From the NCBI RefSeq assembly GCF_035918395.1, contig NZ_CP142362.1:1277501-1341500 (forward strand): a stretch of DNA of 64,000 nt, read 5' to 3'. Shown piece after piece: positions 47,948-55,725 of the stretch. The notes below the pieces were generated by a model. It was not told the DNA's origin. It did not search any database and saw nothing but the letters and a program-made list of their open reading frames with translations. Source of the stretch: Mycolicibacterium sp. ND9-15. GTDB lineage: Bacteria; Actinomycetota; Actinomycetes; Mycobacteriales; Mycobacteriaceae. Numbering within the stretch: the stretch's first letter is position 1; every line of letters starts with the position of its first letter. The position numbers and the translations under genes were made by a program.

Positions 47948-49252
47948 ATGACCACCACAGCGGATGCCGTCGTCATCGGAGCCGGGGTCGTCGGCTCCGC
48001 CACGGCCTTGGAGCTGTCACGCCGTGGCCTGAACGTGCTCGCGGTCGATAAGGCCGGTGGCGCCGGCATGGGATCGACCAGCGCATCCAGTGCCATCATC
48101 CGGTTCAACTACTCGACCTGGGAAGGTGTCGCGGCTTCCTGGGAATCGAAGTTCCGCTGGGAGGAGTGGGAAGAGCACCTGGGGTACCGGGATCCCAACG
48201 GATTGGCCGGGTTCCATCGATGCGGCATGATCGTCCTCGACGTCCCCGTAATCCCACGGCAGACGATGACCGACCTCTTCGACCGCGCAGGTATCCCCTA
48301 TGAGGTGTGGGACGCCGAAATGCTGGCGAACCGAGTGAGCGGCATCGACACCGGTTCCTTCTACCCGCCCAAGCAGGTGGATTCAGCAGAGTTCTTCGAA
48401 GACCCGCACGGCGACCTCGGAGCTCTGTATACCCCCGATGGCGGCTACGTCGACGACCCGCGCCTCGCCGCTGCCAACCTCGCGGCGGCAGCCGCGCACC
48501 AGGGTGCCCGCTTCGCTTTTCGCCGCCGGGTCAGTTCGATCGGCCGCGCCGGCGACGTGTGGCGCGTGGAGATCGAGGGACAGGAACCGATCGAGGCACC
48601 CATCGTCGTGAACGCCGCCGGCCCGTGGTCCAGCGCGATCAACAAGATGGTCGGGGCCACAGACGATTTCACGATCGAGGTAGCCCCGATGCGCCAAGAG
48701 GTGCACCGTGTCCAGGCGCCTCCTACTCTCCGGGCCCCAAACGCCGAGTTCCCTGCGATCGGCGATTTGGATCTGGGCATCTATGTCCGGCCGGAGTCGG
48801 GCAGCGACATGCTCGTCGGCGGCACCGAGCCAGAGTGCGACCCGCTCGAATGGATCGAAGACCCGGATGCGGCCAACCTGAACCCGACGGTGGGCCGGTA
48901 CGAGGCTCAAGTCAGCCGCGCCGCTCGACGGTTCCCCGACATGACGGTTCCGAACCGGCCGAAGGGCATCGCCGGCGTGTACGACGTCGCCGAGGATTGG
49001 ACGCCGATTTACGACAGGACCGCTCTGCCGGGGTTTTATGTCGCAATCGGCACGAGTGGAAATCAGTTCAAGAATGCCCCCATCATCGGCTCCATCATGG
49101 ACCGCGTCATCGACGCCGTCGAGAACGGCCGTGACCACGACAACGACCCGGTCCACTACACCTGTCCGCACACTGGTCACGACCTCAACCTCGGCTCGTT
49201 CTCACGTCGACGCGAGATCAATCCAGACTCCACCGGCACGGTGATGGGATAG
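47948..49252 (+). CDS. FAD-dependent oxidoreductase, D-amino-acid oxidase (DAO) family
   Basis: 434 aa. The FAD Rossmann motif VVIGAGVVGSATALELSRRG is near the start, followed by GSTSASSAIIRFNY, VVNAAGPWSS and the C-terminal YVAIGTSGNQFKNAPIIG. This is the sarcosine/dimethylglycine/glycine oxidase-like clade. Substrate unresolved. ATG at 47948 has GAAGGAG upstream; likely transcribed with the OsmC gene. Confidence 0.87.
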   Translation: MTTTADAVVIGAGVVGSATALELSRRGLNVLAVDKAGGAGMGSTSASSAIIRFNYSTWEGVAASWESKFRWEEWEEHLGYRDPNGLAGFHRCGMIVLDVPVIPRQTMTDLFDRAGIPYEVWDAEMLANRVSGIDTGSFYPPKQVDSAEFFEDPHGDLGALYTPDGGYVDDPRLAAANLAAAAAHQGARFAFRRRVSSIGRAGDVWRVEIEGQEPIEAPIVVNAAGPWSSAINKMVGATDDFTIEVAPMRQEVHRVQAPPTLRAPNAEFPAIGDLDLGIYVRPESGSDMLVGGTEPECDPLEWIEDPDAANLNPTVGRYEAQVSRAARRFPDMTVPNRPKGIAGVYDVAEDWTPIYDRTALPGFYVAIGTSGNQFKNAPIIGSIMDRVIDAVENGRDHDNDPVHYTCPHTGHDLNLGSFSRRREINPDSTGTVMG

Positions 49253-49418
49253 CTCGAGGACCGCCGATGTAATGAGTTGGCACGTCGACGATTTCACACC
49301 TGCAGACTGCTACGCCCTGTCCTCCCCTATTCAGGCAGGTGGAGGGCGGCCATACCAAGTTTTGCGGTCTCCCGCACCTATCACATTTGCCGTCCCGTGT
49401 GGGTGTCGACAGACCCGG

Positions 49419-50495
49419 TTAAATCGATTCGGAAAAGTACTCGTAATTCTCAGCGCAGAAGACCGCTTGCCCCGGCTGACTTATTGCTAACGCGTGAGCT
49501 GCGGCTACGCCGTACGTGTCGTAATCGCCGGTGCCCCCGCGGGCATGGGTCCACTCATGGGTGAGGATGCTGCGCTTGCTGCTGTGTTTCCCGAACAATG
49601 CAGCGTCGCGGTACCCCTGGCAACAGAAGATCGTCCAGGAGTTTTTATGGGTGTAAGCGTTATATTTGCTGCTGTTCGCCGTGAGGTCGTAGGTGGGGAA
49701 CGGAAAAGTCGCGTCAGGTAAGTGGCGGAGAAGGTCGTAGGTGTTCTTGACCACGCTGGAGCGGTTTTCACCTCCCCAAGGCACCAATTTCCCATCTTTC
49801 CCGAACCACTCTCGGTAGATCGGGTTGGCGCCAATGCTTGTCGAAGTCAGCGCGAAATATGCATTCGTCGCCCGTTCTATCACACCCCAGTGGGCGGTCA
49901 AAGTATCGGTGCGCTGCTGCTTTGTGCCGCCAATGATCACCGGGATCATCGGGAATGAACCGGTACGGACGGCCAGGCCACCCGCACGCTCCAGTTCGGC
50001 AAGCCGGGCCAATTGTCCGGCAGTCGCTTTCGGCGCGCCACCGGGCTCGACAACGAACATGACCTTGGTCTCGTCAAGAGGATGCGACCGATACTCACTG
50101 CGGCTTTGGACGTTCGGCTCTGGCTCTTCGGTCACGGTGTAGGCGTCAGCCAACGAAGTGGTCAACGTCGCGGCGTACTCGCCCGGCAAATCGATGGGGT
50201 AGAGGCGTGAAATGTCGACGTCGGCTGAGCGAGATGCGCCGGGTTCAAGCGTGATGTAGTCGTCCTCGGCGGGATCGCCGCGCATTACCAGCCGTCCGTC
50301 GTACTCGAGCTCGACGTCGTCTTGAGTAACTGTCAGGAAGTCGAGCGGGTCACCGTCGAGCGGCGTGTTCCATGTCAGTATTCGACAGGTTTCGCTCCCA
50401 ACATTGCGGATCTCGAACTTCACCATGATCGGTTCGCCGAGCCGGTAGCAGTCCGCCGCCGCAGTGAGCGTGCATTCGAACGTTTGATTCTGCAT
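49419..50495 (-). CDS. M35-like aspzincin metalloprotease (peptidyl-Lys metallopeptidase type)
   Basis: 358 aa. The C-terminal domain (about 195-358) has HEWTH at 313-317 and GTGDYDTYG at 321-329, the HExxH plus GTxDxxYG aspzincin signature with its Asp as third zinc ligand. A conserved Cys pair (CC at 291-292) precedes it. The N-terminal about 115 residues form an Ig-like sandwich (CYRLGEPIMVKFEIRNVGSETCRI). Fungal and bacterial relatives are secreted, but here no signal peptide is visible at the start MQNQTFECTL. Lower GC than neighbours in parts; suggests transfer. Confidence 0.85.
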   Translation of the reverse strand: MQNQTFECTLTAAADCYRLGEPIMVKFEIRNVGSETCRILTWNTPLDGDPLDFLTVTQDDVELEYDGRLVMRGDPAEDDYITLEPGASRSADVDISRLYPIDLPGEYAATLTTSLADAYTVTEEPEPNVQSRSEYRSHPLDETKVMFVVEPGGAPKATAGQLARLAELERAGGLAVRTGSFPMIPVIIGGTKQQRTDTLTAHWGVIERATNAYFALTSTSIGANPIYREWFGKDGKLVPWGGENRSSVVKNTYDLLRHLPDATFPFPTYDLTANSSKYNAYTHKNSWTIFCCQGYRDAALFGKHSSKRSILTHEWTHARGGTGDYDTYGVAAAHALAISQPGQAVFCAENYEYFSESI

Positions 50496-50857
50496 CTCTA
50501 CTGCTCTCCTTCAAGGACATTGATTCTCGCTGTGCGGCGTCGTTGACTGCCCTACCGGAAGCTCAACACATGAGCTTCGCCGTGTCGTGAGTAGGCCACT
50601 ACTTCATTCTCGAGGTGGCCTATGGCTCACTACTTACCCGACTTACCCGACGTGAAGAATCGATCTGATTCCGTTGAAGACACGTCTTCACGTTGGCTGG
50701 ACAGCAAAATTGCTGAGGAAGTTCTTGAGGTAAGCCGGCGGTCCGCAGGTGATCCGGCCATGGGCCGTTGTGCTGCCGGGTCCTCCGGAACCGCACTGCC
50801 CGACGTTGCCCGTGGAGAACTGCACGGCACGCGTTGTCATTTCGGTTCCGTCCGCAC
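50496..50857. other. 362-base region without a supported gene
   Basis: A 7-base inverted repeat AGGCCAC (50593-50599) / GTGGCCT (50615-50621) with 15-base loop lies here, and a short direct repeat TTACCCGAC follows at about 50634-50650. A + frame of 91 codons (MAHYLPDLPDVKNRS) is open but has no recognisable content and runs into the SDR gene, so I do not call it. Confidence 0.5.
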
Positions 50858-51748
50858 TCACATGAGGTCGGTGATCGTCTTCAGCCCGGCTTCGTAGAGA
50901 ACACCCGGAAGCATGCCGCCGTCGATTTCGATCGTGGTGCCATTGATGAAATCAGCTGCGCCAGAGGCTAGGAAGACGCAAGTGCGTCCTACTTCGGCAG
51001 GCTCTCCACCGCGGCGCATCGGTATCTTCTTGAAGTATTCGGTGCCGTTGGGGTCGTCCTGCGGCAGGACGAAGGCGCGGAAGTTGTCGGTGATGGTGGG
51101 CCCCAGGGCGACACAGTTGACGCGGACGCGTGGCCCCCACTCCTCGGCCAGCGACCGAGTGAGGTGGTTCAACCCGGACTTGGCCGCTCCGTAGGACACC
51201 AGGGTGGGTGAGCCGGCGGGGTGCCCGGCCCCGCTGGAGACGTTGATGATGCAGCCGGTGCCGTCCTGCGTTTTCATCTGCCGGTAGGCGCGGATCGCGA
51301 ACCACATCGGGCTGATCAAGTTCATCTGGACCGCGAAAGCATGAAAAAGCACTGTCCGCTCGAAATCGTCATCGCTGCGCGGCGTTCCCTGCAGTCGCTG
51401 GACGAGTTCGGGGATGTCCTCCACGTGAGGCGCAGGAACCGTCCCGCCGGCATTGTTGACCAGAATGTCGACGCGACCGAATCGGTCCGCCACTTCCTGC
51501 ACCATGGTGTCGATTGCGCGGTAATCGCCTTGGTCACAGACCGTTTGGACAGACCGCGAAACCCAATCGGAATTGTCGTTTACGCCCGGTATGCCGTCCA
51601 TCGGCTTGCGTGAGCAGCCGACGACGGTTGCTCCGGCCCGCAGCAGCTCATGCGCGATACCCACGCCGACACCGCGACTGGTTCCGGTGACGATCGCGAT
51701 CTTGCCGTCGAGCTCAGCCGTACCGGCTGTGTTCGCCGATTCGGCCAC
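50858..51748 (-). CDS. Short-chain dehydrogenase/reductase
   Basis: 296 aa. Cofactor site IVTGTSRGVGVGIAHEL, NNAGG, active site with INVSSGAGHPAG and YGAAKSGLNHLTRSLAEEW, and the C-terminal GGMLP typical of FabG-like enzymes. An insert of about 30 residues after NNAGG (VEDIPELVQRLQGTPRSDDDFERTV) is unusual. Cofactor preference not determined. Lies within the accessory region flanked by the two att-like cores. Confidence 0.88.
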   Translation of the reverse strand: MAESANTAGTAELDGKIAIVTGTSRGVGVGIAHELLRAGATVVGCSRKPMDGIPGVNDNSDWVSRSVQTVCDQGDYRAIDTMVQEVADRFGRVDILVNNAGGTVPAPHVEDIPELVQRLQGTPRSDDDFERTVLFHAFAVQMNLISPMWFAIRAYRQMKTQDGTGCIINVSSGAGHPAGSPTLVSYGAAKSGLNHLTRSLAEEWGPRVRVNCVALGPTITDNFRAFVLPQDDPNGTEYFKKIPMRRGGEPAEVGRTCVFLASGAADFINGTTIEIDGGMLPGVLYEAGLKTITDLM

Positions 51749-51933
51749 GCAGAAAGATTACACAGTTCATCGTTTTGATGTCCAAAAGGACTCATGGCGA
51801 AGACCGCGGCGACGCCATCCCCCGGGCGGCACCCACCGGGTTGCGGTTTGGGCGACACACGTCATGCGATTGCCACGGCAACGGGAAAGCCCTCATGCCC
51901 ACGACCAGACGTCGTGCTCGAATCCAGGCGCTG

Positions 51934-53076
51934 CTAGCAGTGACGCAGCCACGAACCGTTGCGCATCACCTGCTGGATGCGTAAATCCTTTTCCATCACA
52001 ACACAATTGGCATCCATACCGATGCGTAGGCTGCCGACATGGTCGAGCTTCAACGCGCGGGCCGGGGTGGTCGCCGTCATTTGTGCCGCCTTGGCCAGCG
52101 CCTCATCCGAGCCGCCGAGTTGGCCGACCACTGTCCGGAAAAGCTGATCCATGGTCGCCGTGCTGCCAGCGATCGTCGACATCCCGCGCACGCGCGCGAC
52201 GCGCTCGGTGACCTCCACCTCGACTGCGCCGATCCGAAATGAGCCGTCCGGCAATCCGGCTGCCGCCATCGCGTCGGTGATCAGCGCGACGCGATCGGGA
52301 CCGACCGACTCGATGACGTGCCGCACGAGCGCGGGGTGGAGGTGCACGCCGTCGGCAATGAGCTCCACCGTGATCCGCGGGTCTTCCAGCAGCGCCAACG
52401 CCGGACCGGGGTCGCGATGGTGCAGCGGCCGCATCCCGTTGAACACATGGGTGCCGACGGTCGCGCCCGATTCGATCGCACGCTGCGCGTCGTTGTAGCT
52501 GGCATCTGTATGGCCGACGGCGACGACCACATCCGCGTCCGAAATGCGTGCGATGGCGGCCAGACTGCCCGGCAGTTCGGGTGCCAGCGTGACCATCCGG
52601 ATAGTGCCGTCCGCGGCGGTGAGCAGAGCGTCGACCTCCGCGGGGTCGGGGTCCCGCATCAGCGTTGCGTCGTGTGCACCGCAGCGCACCGCACTCAGCC
52701 AGGGGCCTTCCAGATGCACGCCGGCGACCGTTTTCTGCCGAGTCATCTCGGCGAGCACGCGCACTTGGCGCAAGAGGTTCTCAGGTGATGCGGTGACCAG
52801 GCTGGCCACCGTCGTGGTGGTGCCGTGGCGCAGGTGGAACTCGGCTGCCCGTTCGATCTGTGAGCTGAGGCCGTCGGTGTAGGACGCACCGCCGCCTCCG
52901 TGCACGTGCATATCGACGAACCCGGGCACCACTACGTGATCCGCGAAGTCATGGTCGGGTGGTCGCGGTGCCGGGCCGGGCCCGCAGTCGATGATTCGAC
53001 CGGCAGAGGTAGCCAACCAGCCCGGCTTGCAGACCCGGTCCTCCAGGACGATGGTCCCCGTGGCGATGAGCGTCAC
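51934..53076 (-). CDS. nagA: N-acetylglucosamine-6-phosphate deacetylase
   Basis: 380 aa amidohydrolase. Metal-binding DMHVHGGGGASY, GVHLEGPWLS with the metal Glu, VGHTDASY and the catalytic Asp in ALITDAM. It removes acetate from GlcNAc-6-P, recycling peptidoglycan sugars. It overlaps the upstream transporter gene by 4 bases (ATGA), matching the sugI-nagA pair Rv3331-Rv3332, which in M. tuberculosis lies elsewhere. Confidence 0.95.
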   Translation of the reverse strand: MTLIATGTIVLEDRVCKPGWLATSAGRIIDCGPGPAPRPPDHDFADHVVVPGFVDMHVHGGGGASYTDGLSSQIERAAEFHLRHGTTTTVASLVTASPENLLRQVRVLAEMTRQKTVAGVHLEGPWLSAVRCGAHDATLMRDPDPAEVDALLTAADGTIRMVTLAPELPGSLAAIARISDADVVVAVGHTDASYNDAQRAIESGATVGTHVFNGMRPLHHRDPGPALALLEDPRITVELIADGVHLHPALVRHVIESVGPDRVALITDAMAAAGLPDGSFRIGAVEVEVTERVARVRGMSTIAGSTATMDQLFRTVVGQLGGSDEALAKAAQMTATTPARALKLDHVGSLRIGMDANCVVMEKDLRIQQVMRNGSWLRHC

Positions 53077-54488
53077 GGCTTTGATGCGCTGGGGTCCTCG
53101 GCCGTGATTCTGGCTTCAGCAGGCCAGCGGCCACCGCTCTCCCAGAAATGCCGGATCTCTTCGAGCTGACGGCCTTTGGTTTCCGGCGCGAATCGATAGA
53201 CGAATACGAGCGCGGCCAGCGCGAAGGCGCCGAACACCGCGAACGTCCCCGCACCGCCGAGCGAATTGAGCATGGTCAGGAAGAAGGCGGCGACGATGGC
53301 GTTGGCCACCAGATCGGAGGTGAGCATCGCACTCGAGCCCATCGACCGGAGCCGGGTCGGGAAGCTCTCCCCGGCGTAAACCCAGACCAACGCGCCGAAG
53401 CCGAAGGTGAACCCGATCGTGAACAGCAGCACGCCGAGGAACCCGATCGTGGTGAGCGCACCGCCGAACTCGGTGCCGGCAACGAAGACGCCGATCAGCA
53501 TGGCATTGGCGGCGATCATCATCGCGATGCCGCCCAGCAGGATCGGCCGTCGACCTAGTCGGTCGACCAGCATCAGTGAGACGAACACCGCCGCCAGGGC
53601 CGCGACCTGGATCAGCGCCGGAAGTATCAGCAGCGCGAAGTCGCCTTCGAAGCCCATGGCCTCGAACAGTCGGGGGCTGTAGTAGACGATCGCGTTGATG
53701 CCGGTGATCTGGATGAAGAAACCGAGCACCACCACGAAAACCGTGGCGCGAAGGTAGGGCCGCCGGAGCATCTCGCGCACCGCGCCGCCGGTCTCCTCCT
53801 TGAGCGCGCGGCTGATTTCGGCGAGTTCGACCTCGACGTCGGCGGTTGGCTCGACCCGGCGCAGCGTTTGACGCGCCTCCTCCACCCGGCCCTTGAGCAT
53901 GTACCACCGCGCGGTGTCCGGCAACCACAGCAGTATCAACGTGACCAGCACTGCCGGTATCGCGGCCAGGCCGAGCATCCACCGCCAGCTGCCCGAGCCG
54001 GCCAGAAAGTACGCGGCCAGGTAGCCGATGATGATGCCGACGACCGTGGCCACCTGATAGGCGACCAACAGCGAGCCGCGGACCTTCGCCGGTGCTGATT
54101 CGGCGACGAACACCGGCACGACCACCACCGACACACCGATGGTGAGGCCCAGCAGAAAGCGCGACACCAGCAGCATGGGCACCGACACCGACAACGCGCT
54201 GAGAAGCGCGAAGGCCGCGTAGGTGACGGCTACGAGAACCATCGACTTCTTGCGTCCGATGGCGTTGGCGAGCACCCCGCCGCCGACCGCCCCGGCGATC
54301 TGGCCGATGACTATCGCTGTGGTCACCAATTCCTGCTGCCGGGTGGTCAACCCGAACTCGTCGGTGATGAACAGAAGCGCACCGGCGATGTTGGAGAGGT
54401 CGTAGCCGTAGATGACGCCGACACTGGCCGCGGCGATGGCCACCAGCTGTCCCAGGCGAGGGGACCGACGGATAGCGGTGTTGCCCAC
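53073..54488 (-). CDS. sugI: Sugar-porter MFS permease (SugI-like)
   Basis: 471 aa, 12 membrane helices. Sugar-porter signatures: GGVLANAIGRKKSM, RFLLGLTIGVSVVVVPVFVAESAP (R-x-x-x-G-x-x-x-G...E-x-x-P), a long central loop with PDTARWYMLKGR, and LVDRLGRRPIL. C-terminal FAPETKGRQLEEI is the PETKG motif. Likely imports a hexose or amino sugar for nagA. Operon with nagA. Confidence 0.92.
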   Translation of the reverse strand: MGNTAIRRSPRLGQLVAIAAASVGVIYGYDLSNIAGALLFITDEFGLTTRQQELVTTAIVIGQIAGAVGGGVLANAIGRKKSMVLVAVTYAAFALLSALSVSVPMLLVSRFLLGLTIGVSVVVVPVFVAESAPAKVRGSLLVAYQVATVVGIIIGYLAAYFLAGSGSWRWMLGLAAIPAVLVTLILLWLPDTARWYMLKGRVEEARQTLRRVEPTADVEVELAEISRALKEETGGAVREMLRRPYLRATVFVVVLGFFIQITGINAIVYYSPRLFEAMGFEGDFALLILPALIQVAALAAVFVSLMLVDRLGRRPILLGGIAMMIAANAMLIGVFVAGTEFGGALTTIGFLGVLLFTIGFTFGFGALVWVYAGESFPTRLRSMGSSAMLTSDLVANAIVAAFFLTMLNSLGGAGTFAVFGAFALAALVFVYRFAPETKGRQLEEIRHFWESGGRWPAEARITAEDPSASKP

Positions 54489-54767
54489 GTTGATCCTCTC
54501 GCCGGTGAAGAAAAAAGTTTAGGGAAATGGCCGGAGTGGCACCGACAGGCGCGCCGCGACACTCGGGGTGTAGCTCAGCCGTCAGGCGCTCTCTGCTGCA
54601 ATCCCGTCAATCCCACGGGTTTCCGCCCGATCTGCTGTCTTGGTACCACCCAGAACCTTCGTATGGCGGCGGTTGCGTCAGGAGACACCTCGCGTCCGTC
54701 GAGTCAAACCTGCCCCGGCCCCTCCGAAGGGTCGGTTATGCGGGTGAGGAGTCCGATGACGACGCTG

Positions 54768-55397
54768 TTAACCGGCTGGGGTATTGCCGCACATGTCCAC
54801 GGGCAGCGGGTTGATGAAAGCATTCACCGCGTTGCATGCGCCAACAGCCGCTTGCTCCTGGTTGTACGGGTTCGGCGCAACCGCGCCAACACCAGCGTTT
54901 ACCGCCGCGCAAACAGCCTGCGGGGCTGCCTGAATCTGGCTGAGGCCGGGTATTTTCACCCCCGGCATCCGCGCGGACCCATCTGCGATGGCCCCTGCTA
55001 TCTCTCCGGGCGAGTTGATTGAGTGGTACATCCCTTCGCAGTCCATGCCGGGAGGACCCTCGACGGGGGCAGGGACTGGCGGCATTGGTTGCTCTTGCGG
55101 TAGCGGAGGCAGCGGCGGCGCAGCTATCCCTTGACAAGCGAGTGTCATCTCGCTCGAATCTCGTGCGATCTGATTGTCATTGGCCATCACATCGGGGTTC
55201 CCGGTGGCGCGGTACTCCTGCTGGTGACTCCCGACTTGCTGGGAAGAGGCAACAATGGCCTGCATGAAGGCATCTCGACCCGCTTGAGTATTCATGTCGA
55301 AGGGACACGCAGGATTCGCCACCGCAAGCGGGCTGTAGGCGACATAAGCAACGACTAGAGCGGCAACGCCCACAATCGTTGCGGAAAGTCTCTTCAT
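54768..55397 (-). CDS. Exported Pro-rich hypothetical protein
   Basis: 209 aa with a signal peptide (LSATIVGVAALVVAYVAYSPLAVA). Mature protein has a helical part with DAFMQAIVASSQQVGSHQQEYRATGNPDVMANDNQIARDSS, a Pro-rich linker (PPLPPLPQEQPMPPVPAP) and a C-terminal repeat of Ala/Cys-bearing helices ending VDMCGNTPAG. Similar exported proteins exist in mycobacteria without known role. ATG at 55397 has GGGAGG 7 bases upstream. It is the last complete gene before the groEL1 remnant. Confidence 0.75.
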   Translation of the reverse strand: MKRLSATIVGVAALVVAYVAYSPLAVANPACPFDMNTQAGRDAFMQAIVASSQQVGSHQQEYRATGNPDVMANDNQIARDSSEMTLACQGIAAPPLPPLPQEQPMPPVPAPVEGPPGMDCEGMYHSINSPGEIAGAIADGSARMPGVKIPGLSQIQAAPQAVCAAVNAGVGAVAPNPYNQEQAAVGACNAVNAFINPLPVDMCGNTPAG

Positions 55398-55577
55398 CAA
55401 CGGTCCTCCCAAGGGACGATCAGCAGCACGCGGGCGTCTTATCCAGCGAAGTCCCGGACAAAGCTAACAGTTCGAGGGGGCGCTTCATGCGTTTTGCTCC
55501 ACGCAACGTCGGCAAGTTGCGGCTCGCCCTGATGCACCTCGTCTTCAATGGGCGGGTCGCAGTCCCCAGAAACGAGG

Positions 55578-55605
55578 AAGACCCCCACTGGCGGGCGGGG
55601 GTCTT
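55578..55605 (-). terminator. Terminator of groEL1
   Basis: Inverted repeat AAGACCCCC / GGGGGTCTT with a 10-base loop, 15 bases past the groEL1-tail stop. It is in the right place to end groEL1 transcription, which supports reading 55620-55712 as the genuine groEL1 3' end. Confidence 0.75.
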
Positions 55606-55619
55606 GCTCGTGACTTCGA

Positions 55620-55712
55620 TCAGTGCGCGTGGCCGTGGTGATGACCGTGGCCGTGGCCATGGCCGTCATCCTGCGGCTCCTCGGGCTTGTCGACGACAGC
55701 CGTCTCGGTGGT
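55620..55712 (-). pseudogene. groEL1: groEL1 (cpn60.1) 3' tail, separated from its gene by an integrated element
   Basis: On the minus strand 31 codons encode [16 protein letters not shown] followed by the His/Gly-rich [14 protein letters not shown] end and a stop. This His-rich tail is the hallmark of mycobacterial GroEL1. Directly upstream in the frame is a TAG stop, at the point where integrase-side DNA begins. In M. tuberculosis groEL1 follows whiB3 on this strand, so the body of groEL1 should lie beyond the far end of the element, outside the window. Confidence 0.85.
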
Positions 55713-55725
55713 CTAGATTTAAGCC
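55681..55725 (+). other. Attachment-site junction (attB half from groEL1 joined to attP half)
   Basis: Left half GGCTTGTCGACGACAGCC is groEL1 coding DNA and matches the Bxb1 attB arm. After the central GT (55702-55703) comes CTCGGTGGTCTAGATTT, which resembles the Bxb1 attP arm CTCAGTGGTGTACGG. The integrase ATG is only 22 bases past the crossover, as in Bxb1-type elements where int lies beside attP. Confidence 0.8.

Noticed and set aside
50622..50897. 91-codon + frame MAHYLPDLPDVKNRS
   Set aside because: No ribosome site match or homology, and overlaps the SDR gene on the other strand.
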